Assembly (NCBI RefSeq): GCF_022631375.1
Contig: NZ_JALBGC010000002.1
Span: forward strand, 496,001-560,000
DNA: 64,000 nucleotides
Direction: 5' to 3'
DNA from: Hymenobacter cyanobacteriorum
GTDB lineage: Bacteria; Bacteroidota; Bacteroidia; Cytophagales; Hymenobacteraceae
The translations under genes were made by a program, and so were the position numbers. The notes below the pieces were generated by a model. That model worked only from the letters and a program-made list of their open reading frames with translations, did not search any database and was not told the origin of the DNA. Of the stretch, positions 46,580 through 55,558 are shown in pieces (the stretch's first letter is position 1; each line of letters starts with the position of its first letter).

Positions 46580-46670
46580 CCGGCCGGGCCACCCCGTAGC
46601 AGGCAGCCACCCGGGCATGGCCAGCGGCTTCGGCGGCAGCGGTGTCGGCGGCGGGGCCGGCGGCTTTGGC
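46580..46670. repeat. Copy 3 of the 3'-flank repeat
   Basis: GGCCGGGCCACCCCGTAGCA then GGCAGCCACCCGGGCATGGCC. The minus-strand translation is AGHARVAACYGVARPA; copy 2 gives DARVAARYGVARP in the same frame. Confidence 0.6.
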
Positions 46671-46828
46671 ATCCAGTATCTGCGTGACCAGGGCCGCCAG
46701 CGCGGCTGGGCTGGAGGGTTGCTTCCAGCCGTCGGAGCATAAGGCTGTATTACGCCGCTGCACCTGCCGCGCCTACAACGGCGGTGCCCGCGGTGGCCGC
46801 TTGGCAGCCTGCGCCCCGGCCACGAAAA

Positions 46829-46854
46829 AGCCCCCGGCCAACTGGCCGGGGGCT
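46829..46854 (-). terminator. Terminator of the fibre-head gene
   Basis: Stem agcccccggcca / tggccgggggct of 12 bp with T5 on the minus strand, 27 bases past the stop codon. Confidence 0.85.
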
Positions 46855-46880
46855 ACGGGAACAAGCGGCCGCACCGGGGC

Positions 46881-48170
46881 TTAACGCCCAATCACAATCC
46901 AGCCCGCGCCGTCGCTCTGAATGGAGATGCGCTCACTCTGCCCAAGGTAAGTGAGGGTGGTATTGGCCACGTCGTCGTAGATGCCGCCGCCGCTCTGCAC
47001 GTTCAGGCCCACGTTGGAGCCCGCGCCGCTGGAGCTGATGATGACGTAGATGCGCCCCGGGCAGGTGCTGGCATCCGGAATGCTGATGTTGTTGCAGGCC
47101 CCGAAGCGCCGCACCGTGTGGTGGGCCGCCGTGAGCGTGAACGTGCCGCTGGTGCTGCCGGTGGTGGTGTAGGCCAGGGCCTGCGAGCCGCGCACGTCGA
47201 GTGTGGCCACGGGAGCCGGCGTGCCAATGCCCACGCGCACGGCGTAGTAGCCGGTGCCGCCCAGGGCCAGGGTGTTGCTGGCCGTGGCGCTGGCGTAGGC
47301 CCCGATGGCCCCGGCGTTGGTCAGGTCCGCGGCCACCGTCGAGCGAAAGCCCAGCAGCACGTTGTTCGAGCTGGTGGAGGCCCCGTTGGGCATGGCCCCC
47401 TCGCCCACGTACACGTTGCTGGAGCCCAACTCGGTGGCCCCGGCGTTGTAGCCGAAAAAGGCGTTGCTGTTGCCGCCCACCAGGTTCTGGGCCGCATTGC
47501 CCCCGAACGCGGCGTTGAACGACCCGGTGTCGTTGGTTGCGCCGGCCGTGCCGCCCACAAACGTGTTGGAGTTGCCTGCCGTGCCGCTTTTCGAGGTGTT
47601 GCGCCCCGCCAGCGAGCCCACAAACGTGTTGTTGTTGCCGGTGGTGGCGCTCTGGGCGGCGGCGGCGCCCACGTAGGTGTTGCCGTTGCCGCCAGTGCTG
47701 GCCTGGCCCGCGCCGTTGCCCAGAAAGGTGTTGTTGTACACGCCGGCCGCCACGTTGGCCCCCGTGTAGTAGCCCAGGTACACGTTGCGGTTGGTGCCGG
47801 CCGACGGCCACAGGGCCCCGCCCTGCATCAGGCGCAGCACTTCGGTGCCATTGGTTTTGAAGAACAGGTCCTGGGCGTCGGTGGTGCCCAGGAATTTGGT
47901 GCCGCCGGCCGTGTTGGCGTTGCCGCTCAGGCTCCAGAACAGGCTGGTGCCCAGCCCGGCGCTGGTCAGGTTGCCGCTAGCATCGGTTTGCACCAGGCCG
48001 GGCGTAGTGAGGCCCCTCACGCGCAAGGTGCCGTTCACGTCGAGTGTCGCGGAGGGAGTAGCAATGCCAATGCCCACATTCTGGGCCTGGGCCGCCAGGC
48101 TACCGGTCGCCAGCAAAGCCGTGAGGGCCAGGCCCCGATAGTAATAAGCAGGAGTAAACAGGTTCTTCAT
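46881..48170 (-). CDS. YadA-head-like/tail-fibre-like surface protein
   Basis: Exported 429-aa protein: signal peptide (ends LAAQAQ), an NVGIGIATPSATLDVNGT opening common to Bacteroidota fibres, then a run of 14-18-residue head repeats (NNTFLGNGAGQAS, NNTFVGSLAGRN, NTFVGGTAGA) that resemble YadA-type left-handed beta-rolls. A second VGIGTPAPVATLDVRG unit and a C-terminal beta domain with two or three Cys follow. It has no T9SS tail and no S74 domain. The ATG at 48170 is preferred to the TTG at 48179. It lies 42 bases after the T9SS gene, probably in one operon. Confidence 0.82.
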   Translation of the reverse strand: MKNLFTPAYYYRGLALTALLATGSLAAQAQNVGIGIATPSATLDVNGTLRVRGLTTPGLVQTDASGNLTSAGLGTSLFWSLSGNANTAGGTKFLGTTDAQDLFFKTNGTEVLRLMQGGALWPSAGTNRNVYLGYYTGANVAAGVYNNTFLGNGAGQASTGGNGNTYVGAAAAQSATTGNNNTFVGSLAGRNTSKSGTAGNSNTFVGGTAGATNDTGSFNAAFGGNAAQNLVGGNSNAFFGYNAGATELGSSNVYVGEGAMPNGASTSSNNVLLGFRSTVAADLTNAGAIGAYASATASNTLALGGTGYYAVRVGIGTPAPVATLDVRGSQALAYTTTGSTSGTFTLTAAHHTVRRFGACNNISIPDASTCPGRIYVIISSSGAGSNVGLNVQSGGGIYDDVANTTLTYLGQSERISIQSDGAGWIVIGR

Positions 48171-48212
48171 CAAAAACAATGAAACGAGGATAAGTCAGAA
48201 AAGGAAAGGCGG

Positions 48213-49715
48213 CTACTCCACCACGCAGCGGCCGGCGAAGCGGGCCGTGGCCGTGGTGTAGCGCAGCAGGTAGCTGCCGCTGGCCAGGCCGGCCAGGGGC
48301 ACGGTGCCGGTGGCGCGGCCATCCACGGCCACGCTGCGCACGGCGCGGCCCAGCAGGTCGAGCACTTCCAGCGTGCCGGCCTCCGCCGGGCCGGTGTAGA
48401 GGTAAGTGGCTGTGGCGCCCACCGGCACCTTCGTGGGGTACACCGCGAAGCCGGCCGCCACCGGGCTCAGGGCCACGGTGCGAATGGGCGAGTAGCTGAC
48501 CTCGCCGCCGGCATCGGTCTGGCGCAGGCGGTAGTAAAGTAAGGTTGCGCCGCCGGGCAGCTTCGCGTCGAGCAGGGCATAGTCGTGGCGGGCGGTGCTG
48601 GTGCCGGCCCCGGCCACCGTGCCAATGGCCGCGAACGCGCGGGCATCGAGGCTGCGCTCCACCGTGAAGCCGGCGTTGTTCAGCTCCGAGGCGGTAGTCC
48701 AGTTCAGGCGCACGGCCGCCGGTCCCTCGGCCCGGGCCGCAAAATCCACGAGCGTGACGGGCAACGGGTTGGCCGCGTTGCTCACCGTGAAGCGGGCCAG
48801 CGAAGCAAAGCTGCCGCTGATGCTGCGGCCGCTGGCGTTGGCCACGGCGCTGCGCACGGCCCAGGGCTGGCCGGCGGCGGTTTGTTCGTAGATGCGGGCT
48901 TGGCTGAAATCGGTCAGGCCGTTGTCGTTGTCGGGCAGCCAGCTCAGCGTCAGCTGCACGGGCTGGCCAGCGGCGGGCTGGGCGGCCGGGGCCACGGTCC
49001 AGATGCGGTCGATGCCTTTCAGGCCGGCGTTGTTCAGGTTCTGGCCGAAGCTCACGTCGGCTGTCGTCAGGCCCGCCACGCGGGTAATGGCCACCGTGCC
49101 CAGGTTGTTGCCGGCCGGGTCGAGCACGGCCCCGTGACCGTAGTCCACGGCCGCGCCGCTCACGCCATTGCGCGTGATTTCGAGCGCGCCCAGCACATAG
49201 CGGCCTGTAGCTTCGCCGCTCAGCGCGGCCCCGTTGGGCAGGCGCAGGGTGCTGAGGGTGCTGCCGTTTTTGGTGTTGAGCAGGCCATTGCTCAGGCTCA
49301 GCAGGTTGCTCACGGTGAGGTCGCCGGCCAGGCGCAGGGTGTTGGCCCCGGCGGTGGGCTTGTTCAGCAGCAGCTGGTAGAGGGTGGCCCCGCCGGGTGT
49401 GAGCAGCTGGTCGGCCACGCCGCTGAAGGTAACGGCGCTGGCGCCGGGCAGCAGCGTGCCGGTGTTGGCCAGGTCGCCGCGCACTTCGAGCGTGCCGGAG
49501 CCCAGGTCGAGGGTGCCGGCGTTGGTGGTGGGGCCGTCCACGCGTAATGTGCCGCCGTTGGTGAGGGTGCCGCCGGTCTGGTTGGCAAAGCCGCCGGTGC
49601 CCACGTACACGGCCGCGCCGGGCTGGATGGTGATGGCAGCGCCGGCATTGGTCAGGTCCTGAGCCGCCGCGGGAGCCGCCAGCAGCAAGGCCGCCGCAAA
49701 GTAGAGTTTAGTCAT
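48213..49715 (-). CDS. T9SS-exported beta-solenoid protein
   Basis: Secreted 500-aa protein: signal peptide (ends PAAAQ, residue 19), a filamentous beta-repeat region (GGTLTNGGTLRVDGPTTNAG, LDLGSGTLEVRGDLANTG) that closely matches the solenoid region of the adhesin at 29910-33953, a middle beta domain, the shared linker (AVRLNWTTASELN, FTVERSLDARAF) and a T9SS type A tail ending GRCVVE. Surface-anchored or released; ligand unknown. First gene of a two-gene unit with the fibre-head protein. Confidence 0.88.
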   Translation of the reverse strand: MTKLYFAAALLLAAPAAAQDLTNAGAAITIQPGAAVYVGTGGFANQTGGTLTNGGTLRVDGPTTNAGTLDLGSGTLEVRGDLANTGTLLPGASAVTFSGVADQLLTPGGATLYQLLLNKPTAGANTLRLAGDLTVSNLLSLSNGLLNTKNGSTLSTLRLPNGAALSGEATGRYVLGALEITRNGVSGAAVDYGHGAVLDPAGNNLGTVAITRVAGLTTADVSFGQNLNNAGLKGIDRIWTVAPAAQPAAGQPVQLTLSWLPDNDNGLTDFSQARIYEQTAAGQPWAVRSAVANASGRSISGSFASLARFTVSNAANPLPVTLVDFAARAEGPAAVRLNWTTASELNNAGFTVERSLDARAFAAIGTVAGAGTSTARHDYALLDAKLPGGATLLYYRLRQTDAGGEVSYSPIRTVALSPVAAGFAVYPTKVPVGATATYLYTGPAEAGTLEVLDLLGRAVRSVAVDGRATGTVPLAGLASGSYLLRYTTATARFAGRCVVE

Positions 49716-49755
49716 GAAATAAGCCGTAAGGAAATAAGCCGTGTTTGCAGAATTA

Positions 49756-49763
49756 CAAAAGTA
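49756..49763 (-). promoter_or_regulatory. -7 element TACTTTTG
   Basis: An exact TAnnTTTG match on the minus strand, 40 bases before the ATG at 49715, in an AT-rich patch. A TTTG at 49772-49775 is too close to be -33. Confidence 0.6.
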
Positions 49764-49790
49764 TAGTTCACCAAATGCCTAATGGATGAA

Positions 49791-49833
49791 AAAAAGCACC
49801 CACCCGGCCGCCGGGGCCAGATGGGTGCTTTTT
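49791..49833 (-). terminator. Terminator of the Smr gene
   Basis: Stem aaaaagcaccca / tgggtgcttttt of 12 bp with T-run on both strands. Confidence 0.88.
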
Positions 49834-49877
49834 CTCGGTGAAAGCCAGAATGGCAGCGGGCTGCCGGGGGGCGCGGG

Positions 49878-51125
49878 CTACTTCAGGCGCACCAGCGTGG
49901 CTCCGAAGCCGAACTTCTCCTTGCGGGCATCCTCGAAGAACTTGATGTCCTTGTTGCGGCTCAGCTGGCGGTGGATTTCCTTGCGCAGCACCCCGTTGCC
50001 CATGCCGTGGATGAATACAATTTCGTGCATGTTGGTGGCCAGGGCGCGGCTCAGCGTGTCCTCAAACGCATCGAGCTGGAGGCGCAGGATGGCGGTGTTG
50101 CTCAACTCCTCGGTGTTGTCGGGGCGCAGGGCCTCCAGGTGCAGGTCCACCTCGTGCGGCGGGGCCACCACGGGCGCGGTCGGCTTGGCCGGGGCCGCGG
50201 CCGCCACCACGGCGGCGGGCTTGGCCGGGGCGTCGCCGCTCAGCTGGGCCTTGAGGGCGGCGGCATCCACGCCGGCCGGCTTGGCGGGGGCGGCCGGAGC
50301 CGGCGCGGCGGTCGCTTCCTGGGCCAGCGTTTCGGGCGCAATGGCGGCCGCGGCCTTCTCATCGAGCTGGAACAGGTAGGCGTCCTTGCCAATCACCGGC
50401 GCGGGCTTCTGGCTGCCATAAAAGGTGCTGGCCTTGAAGGCCTGCCGCTTGGTGAGCAGCTCATAGGCCGCGTCGCCGTTAGGCTTGGTGGGCAGCAGCT
50501 GAAACACCACCGCGGGCCAGGTTTCAAAGTCCTTCAGGTGCAGGAAGGAGAGGGGCTTGGTGCTGGCTTTGGGGCCGAGCTTGTCGGCGGCCAGGGCGCG
50601 GTAGGGGCGGGCGGCAGTTTCCTCGCCGTAGGTGAACAGCACGTCGGCCTCGGTGTTGTTGATGAGCGTGACGCCCAGCAGCTCGGGCGACTGATGCACC
50701 AGGGCCAGAAACAGCCCCTTGGCGGCGGCCGGCTGCTTGCCGCCGGGCGCGGCGGCGGCGCGGCTGCCGGGGCCGGTGCTCACGGGCCGGGCCACGCCCG
50801 CGCCGCTCGAGGCGGCCGCGGCCAGGGCTTCCTGCAGCGAGGGCTGCGCCGGCTTGGGCGCGGCGGGAGTGGCCGAGGGGCGCTTGCTGTTGTCTTTCTT
50901 GCTGGCGTTGGCGTTTTTGCCGGGCGTCTGGCCGGGGCCGTAGTCGGGGGCGGCGCGGTCGAAGTTCTTGCCTTCTTCCTGGGCCACTACCACCACTTCG
51001 CGCCGCAGCACCGGAATGGTGAAATCATTGTCGATGGCCACCTCTACCAACTCGCTGTCGAGCAGGCGGGTAACGATGCCTTCTTCGGTGCCGGTCAAAA
51101 GCCGGACTCTGTCTCCTACGTTCAT
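49878..51125 (-). CDS. DUF2027 and Smr domain protein
   Basis: Cytosolic 415-aa protein. An N-terminal KOW-like beta unit (MNVGDRVRLLTGTEEGIV) and an Ala/Pro-rich linker lead to a DUF2027 domain (about 125-255; GLFLALVHQSP, SFLHLKDFETWPAVVFQ). A second linker leads to a C-terminal Smr domain (about 325-415) with the HEVDLHLEAL motif, FIHGMGNGVLR and a final beta strand (FGATLVRLK). Smr domains cut or bind nucleic acids, recently linked to ribosome rescue; this family fusion is specific to Bacteroidota. Both HGxG and the DLHxE motif are intact. Confidence 0.92.
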   Translation of the reverse strand: MNVGDRVRLLTGTEEGIVTRLLDSELVEVAIDNDFTIPVLRREVVVVAQEEGKNFDRAAPDYGPGQTPGKNANASKKDNSKRPSATPAAPKPAQPSLQEALAAAASSGAGVARPVSTGPGSRAAAAPGGKQPAAAKGLFLALVHQSPELLGVTLINNTEADVLFTYGEETAARPYRALAADKLGPKASTKPLSFLHLKDFETWPAVVFQLLPTKPNGDAAYELLTKRQAFKASTFYGSQKPAPVIGKDAYLFQLDEKAAAAIAPETLAQEATAAPAPAAPAKPAGVDAAALKAQLSGDAPAKPAAVVAAAAPAKPTAPVVAPPHEVDLHLEALRPDNTEELSNTAILRLQLDAFEDTLSRALATNMHEIVFIHGMGNGVLRKEIHRQLSRNKDIKFFEDARKEKFGFGATLVRLK

Positions 51126-51260
51126 AATGCTACGGGTTTGCGCCGGGCGGCGCGGTTCTCCAGGGAATACGGAACTGCGGCCTCACCCGGTCGGATTCGT
51201 CAAAAGTACGGCGGCCCGGCGCGGCGCGGCCGCATCGGGCAATGCCGCGCCGGCTCCGGC

Positions 51261-52253
51261 CTACATATAGAGCCCGTGGAAGCCGAAACCGTTGCGTGGG
51301 TTGTACTCCAGCGCCGGGGCCGGCAGGTGGAAAATGCTGAGGGCGTAGAACACCCGCTTCAGCACCACGCTGCGCGTGGGGATGCGGCGCAAGTCCACGT
51401 CCACCGACAGGTAGAACTGGCGGTAGGGGCGCAGGCCCTTGGCGGCGTTGGTGCCGTCGTCGTTGTACACCATGTCCTGGCCGCCGTAGCCCACGGCCGG
51501 CTGCAGCCAGCGCGGCCAGCGGTTGCCGGGCTTGAGGAACGCGCCCACGTCGGTGCACAGCCAGTAGGTCTGGCCGTTGTAGTCCTTGAGCCAGCGCTCG
51601 GGCACGGTGCGGCCCAGCACGTTGGGCCGCATGGCGGCGTAGCTGGTGAGGTGAAACGACCATTTGGGCATGATGCGCACGTCGTGCCAGGCCAGCTGCT
51701 GGGCCAGCAGCCCGGCCGAGCCCAGGAAGTTGGCCGCCAAATCGGTGGCCGACGCCCCATAGGCCGGGTCGAAGCCGTCGAGAATCTCAATCGGGCTCTG
51801 CACCACGAAGCCCACGAACGAGCCGTACCAGATGGCCTTTTTCTCGGGCAGCCCGGCCCAGCGCAGCATATCCACCGCGCCCCGGCTTTCCTGAAACGCG
51901 CCCCAGAAGTGCCCGCACTTGTCGAGCTGCTGCCACTCGGGCAGGTCGTTGAACCAGTGCAGCGAGGTGCGCTCGCCGGTGTACCAGGCGGTGGTCAGGC
52001 CGGTGTAAATCACGCCGTAGCTCAGCGCCGTGCCGCCCACCAGCAGGCGCAGGCGGCGGCGGCGCAACGCGGCCGAGTCGGCGGCTGGGGAGGCAGCCGG
52101 AGCGGGGGCAATGGCTGCTGCCGCAACGGCAGTGCCAACCGGGGCGGCCGGCGTCTGGGCCGGTGCGGCCAGCGGCAGTAGCCCGGTGCCGGCCGTCGCC
52201 AGCGCCACGGCGCTTTTCCTCCCCCAGTTGCCGAACCTGCTTTGTAGCGCCAT
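51261..52253 (-). CDS. DUF2279 (YfiM-like) membrane-associated protein
   Basis: Protein of 330 aa with an exported N-terminus (hydrophobic leader ending APAQ) and an Ala/Pro-rich linker. The DUF2279 body has the signature QQLDKCGHFWGAF and SPIEILDGFDPAYGASATDLAAN near residue 165. Weakly hydrophobic segments suggest an envelope protein. The end of the protein (NPRNGFGFHGLYM) is aromatic, as in outer-membrane proteins. The ATG at 52253 gives a sound leader; the frame continues to 52364 without support. Function unknown. Confidence 0.85.
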   Translation of the reverse strand: MALQSRFGNWGRKSAVALATAGTGLLPLAAPAQTPAAPVGTAVAAAAIAPAPAASPAADSAALRRRRLRLLVGGTALSYGVIYTGLTTAWYTGERTSLHWFNDLPEWQQLDKCGHFWGAFQESRGAVDMLRWAGLPEKKAIWYGSFVGFVVQSPIEILDGFDPAYGASATDLAANFLGSAGLLAQQLAWHDVRIMPKWSFHLTSYAAMRPNVLGRTVPERWLKDYNGQTYWLCTDVGAFLKPGNRWPRWLQPAVGYGGQDMVYNDDGTNAAKGLRPYRQFYLSVDVDLRRIPTRSVVLKRVFYALSIFHLPAPALEYNPRNGFGFHGLYM

Positions 52254-52360
52254 GCGTGGTAAAATAACGGCCAAAGGTACGCCGCCGAACAGGGCTGGCG
52301 GGCCGCCAGCACGTATCTTGCGACTTGGTTTACTGACGGAAACAATAAAATAATTCCTCG

Positions 52361-52374
52361 GCAAACGTTTTCGC
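52361..52374 (+). promoter_or_regulatory. LacI-family operator-like site GCAAACGTTTTCGC
   Basis: A CG-centred near palindrome, one mismatch in six per arm, 79 bases upstream of the GH13 start. It resembles PurR/LacI-type operators. Confidence 0.6.
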
Positions 52375-52452
52375 AGGTCTTATCAGCGAACTTCCTGCGC
52401 CGCCCTACGCTTCATACTAAACCCCCAATCCATTCCCACTTCCCACCAACCA

Positions 52453-55287
52453 ATGCAAACATTTCGACGCATTACGGGCCTGCTGCTCACGCTGCTGGCC
52501 TTCGCCACCCACGCCCAGGCGCAGGTGACGACCTCGCCGGTGTTCTTCACCGATACCACGCCGGTTACCATCACCTACGATGCCACCCAGGGCAACGGCG
52601 CGCTCGCGGGCTTCACCGGCGACGTGTACATCTGGACCGGCACCGTGACCAACCTGAGCACCAGCAACGTGAACTGGCGCAACGTGCACAGCCCCAGCTT
52701 CAGCACCGCCGACCCCACGGCCCTGATGACCCGCAGCGCCAGCAACCCCAATATCTACACCATCACCTTCACGCCGCGCACCTACTATCCCATTCCGGCC
52801 GCCGAAACGCTGCTGCGCCTGGGCATGATTTTCAAGAATGCCAGCGGCACCATCGTGGGCCGTGCCACCGGCGGCGGCGACATCTTTGTTGATGCCGCCC
52901 AGGCCGGCCTCTCGGCCCGCATCACCAGCCCGGTGAACAGCAGCGGCAACCCGCTGTTTGTGGCGGCCAATAGCCAGGTGGCCATCACCGGCACCGCGTC
53001 GGCCGCCGCCACGCTCACCTACACCCTGAACGGCACGCAGGTGGCCCAGCAGGCCAACGCCACTACCCTGAGCACGACGGTAACGGCCACGCAGTCGGGC
53101 CGCAACGTGGTGCGCTTCACCGCTACGGCCGGCGCTTCGTCGTCGGTCGATTCGCTGGTGTTTGTAGTGCGCCCGGCCGTGAACGTAGCCGCGCTGCCCG
53201 CCGGCGCCAAAGATGGCGTGACCTACCTGGCCGGCGGCACGTCGGTTATCTTCAACCTCACCGCTCCCAACAAGGATTTTGCCTACGTAGTGGGTGAGTT
53301 CAACAACTGGCAGGTCGACAACCCCGGCTACATGAACCGCACGCCCGACGGCACCCGCTACTGGATTCAGCTGAACGGCCTGACTCCCGGCCGCGAATAC
53401 GCCTACCAGTACCTCGTGGATGGCAACCTGCGCGTGGCCGACCCCTACTGCGAGAAGGTCCTCGACCCCAGCAACGACTCGTTCATCCCTGCCGTGACCT
53501 ACCCCAACCTGAAGGCTTACCCCACGGGCAAAACCACGGGCATCGTTTCGGTGCTGCAAACCGCCCAGACGCCCTACGTGTGGACGGCTACCAACTTCCA
53601 GCGCCCCAGCCGCGCCGATATGGTGGTGTACGAGCTGCACCTGCGCGATTTCATCGCCCGCCACGACTACCAGACCCTGCGCGACACGCTGAACTACATC
53701 CAGCGCCTGGGCATCAACGCCATCGAGCTAATGCCCATCAACGAGTTTGAGGGCAACGAAAGCTGGGGCTACAACCCCTCGTTCTACTTCGCGCCCGACA
53801 AATACTACGGCACCAAAGACCAGCTCAAGCGCCTCATCGACGAGTGCCACCGCCGCGGCATTGCCGTGGTGCTTGATATGGTGCTGAACCACTCGTTCGG
53901 CCAGTCGCCGATGGTGCAGCTGTACTTCGACGGCGCCACCGGCAAGCCGGCCGCCAACAGCCCCTGGTTCAACGTCGATGCCACCCACCCCTACAACGTG
54001 GGCTACGACTTCAACCACGAAAGTGCCTACACCAAGTACTTCTCGAAGCGCGTGATGGAGTTCTGGCTGCAGGAATACCACATCGACGGCTACCGCTTCG
54101 ACCTGTCGAAGGGCTTCACGCAGGTGAACAACCCCAACAACGTGGGCGCCTGGGGCAACTACGACCAGTCGCGCATCAACATCTGGAAGGACTACTACGA
54201 CTTCATGAAGAGCGTCGACAGCAACGTGTACTGCATCCTGGAGCACTTCGCCGATAACTCCGAAGAGAAAGTCCTATCCGATTACGGCATGATGCTGTGG
54301 GGCAACGCGGGGAGTAACTACAACGAAGCCACCATGGGCTACCTGCCCAACTCCAACTTCAGCTACGGCTACTACGGCAGCACTGCCCAGGGCGGCCGCG
54401 GCTGGACCAACCCGAACCTGGTGACCTACATGGAAAGCCACGACGAGGAGCGCCTGATGTTCAAAAACCTCAGCTACGGCAACGCCTCGGGCAGCTACAG
54501 CGTGAAGAACCTGGCCACCGCCCTGGCCCGCCAGGAACTGGCCGCCGCGTTCTTCTTCACCGTGCCCGGCCCCAAAATGGTGTGGCAGTTTGGCGAAGTA
54601 GGCTACGACATCAGCATCGACCAGAACGGCCGCGTGGGCAACAAGCCCATTCTCTGGAACTACTACCAGGATGCCAACCGCCGCCAGCTCTACAACACCT
54701 ACCGCGCCCTCATCGCGCTCAAGAAAGTGGAGCCCGTGTTCGAAAACCCCACCACCTACACCCAGCAGCTGGCTGGCGCCGCCAAGTCCATTCACCTGGC
54801 CAACGCCAACACCAGCGTCACCATCATCGGCAACTTCGACGTGACGGCCACCACCATCGACCCGGCCTTCCAGAACACCGGCAAGTGGTACAACTACCTC
54901 AGCGGCGACAGCATCACGGTAACGAACGTGAACGCGCAAATGAGCCTCGCCCCCGGCCAGTTCGCCGTGTACACCAGCCGCCGCATCAAGAAGGCCGTGC
55001 TGCTGCCCACGCGCGCCGAGCAGGCCGCCAGCATCCTGCGCCTCACCGCCGCGCCCAACCCGGCCCAGGGCAGCACCACGCTGCGCTACGAGCTGCCGGC
55101 TGCTACCACCGTAAGCCTCACGGTGCGCAACGTGCTGGGCCAGGCCGTGCTCACGCTGCCCGCCACCCGCGAAACGGTGGGCGCCCACACCCGCGAACTG
55201 CCCCTGGGCACGCTGGCCGCCGGCGTCTATATCATCCAGCTCCGCGCCGATGGCCTGCAGCAAACGCAGCGCCTGGTGGTGGAGTAA
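52453..55287 (+). CDS. T9SS-exported GH13 alpha-glucan hydrolase
   Basis: Secreted 944-aa glycoside hydrolase. Signal peptide (ends HAQAQ), an N-terminal sugar-binding-like domain (about 30-155), an Ig-like domain, a CBM48-like domain (about 265-340, YVVGEFNNWQ) and a GH13 barrel (about 390-780). Catalytic residues are D550 (YRFDLSKGF, nucleophile), E597 (CILEHFAD, acid/base) and D664 (MESHDEE); VLDMVLNHS is conserved region I. C-terminal beta domain and T9SS type A tail ending QRLVVE. It should degrade starch, glycogen or pullulan at the cell surface, feeding the SusC/SusD system encoded at 56697-62222. Confidence 0.93.
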   Translation: MQTFRRITGLLLTLLAFATHAQAQVTTSPVFFTDTTPVTITYDATQGNGALAGFTGDVYIWTGTVTNLSTSNVNWRNVHSPSFSTADPTALMTRSASNPNIYTITFTPRTYYPIPAAETLLRLGMIFKNASGTIVGRATGGGDIFVDAAQAGLSARITSPVNSSGNPLFVAANSQVAITGTASAAATLTYTLNGTQVAQQANATTLSTTVTATQSGRNVVRFTATAGASSSVDSLVFVVRPAVNVAALPAGAKDGVTYLAGGTSVIFNLTAPNKDFAYVVGEFNNWQVDNPGYMNRTPDGTRYWIQLNGLTPGREYAYQYLVDGNLRVADPYCEKVLDPSNDSFIPAVTYPNLKAYPTGKTTGIVSVLQTAQTPYVWTATNFQRPSRADMVVYELHLRDFIARHDYQTLRDTLNYIQRLGINAIELMPINEFEGNESWGYNPSFYFAPDKYYGTKDQLKRLIDECHRRGIAVVLDMVLNHSFGQSPMVQLYFDGATGKPAANSPWFNVDATHPYNVGYDFNHESAYTKYFSKRVMEFWLQEYHIDGYRFDLSKGFTQVNNPNNVGAWGNYDQSRINIWKDYYDFMKSVDSNVYCILEHFADNSEEKVLSDYGMMLWGNAGSNYNEATMGYLPNSNFSYGYYGSTAQGGRGWTNPNLVTYMESHDEERLMFKNLSYGNASGSYSVKNLATALARQELAAAFFFTVPGPKMVWQFGEVGYDISIDQNGRVGNKPILWNYYQDANRRQLYNTYRALIALKKVEPVFENPTTYTQQLAGAAKSIHLANANTSVTIIGNFDVTATTIDPAFQNTGKWYNYLSGDSITVTNVNAQMSLAPGQFAVYTSRRIKKAVLLPTRAEQAASILRLTAAPNPAQGSTTLRYELPAATTVSLTVRNVLGQAVLTLPATRETVGAHTRELPLGTLAAGVYIIQLRADGLQQTQRLVVE

Positions 55288-55308
55288 CCAGTTAAAAGCG
55301 AAGTGTTG

Positions 55309-55346
55309 AAAAAGGCCCCGCCGGAATTGCCCGGCGGGGCCTTTTT
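55309..55346 (+). terminator. Terminator of the GH13 gene
   Basis: Perfect 16-bp stem aaaaaggccccgccgg / ccggcggggccttttt with a 6-nt loop, 22 bases past the stop codon. Confidence 0.93.
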
Positions 55347-55373
55347 TGTGAGTTATTCGGTGCGGAAGCCTAT

Positions 55374-55460
55374 TGTCATCCTGAGCGGAGCGAAGGACCT
55401 TATCACGGCCGAGCAGACGGTTTCAACGTGATAAGGTCCTTCGCTCCGCTCAGGATGACA
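55374..55460. repeat. Dispersed inverted repeat, subfamily B
   Basis: Perfect 33-bp arms (55374-55406 and 55428-55460), TGTCATCCTGAGCGGAGC then GAAGGACCTTATCAC. Two bases differ from the copy at 19348 and both are compensated in the other arm. Confidence 0.93.
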
Positions 55461-55489
55461 AAAGCCCTGACAGATTCGGTAAGAAACCT

Positions 55490-55539
55490 GCTTCATAAAA
55501 AGCCCCGCTGGAAATATCCAGCGGGGCTTTTTATGAAGC
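55490..55539. terminator. Long hairpin terminator
   Basis: A 22-bp perfect stem, gcttcataaaaagccccg with cggggctttttatgaagc as outer parts, and a 6-nt loop. It lies 20 bases past the stop of the leftward kinase gene and works in both directions. Confidence 0.88.
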
Positions 55540-55558
55540 AAAAATCACAACCAACCGG

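Larger units (their letters stand above)
46446..46880. other. Intergenic region with gene remnant
   Basis: Contains the promoter of the fibre gene, copy 3 of the 3'-flank repeat inside a 66-codon minus-strand reading frame (46563-46763, with SDGWKQPSSPAALAALVTQ), and the terminator of the next gene. The reading frame looks like the tail of a lost gene. Confidence 0.5.

Noticed and set aside
28242..48170. Tail-fibre-like genes as part of a prophage
   Set aside because: No capsid, portal, terminase, integrase or lysis genes; the proteins have Sec signal peptides and lie among T9SS proteins.
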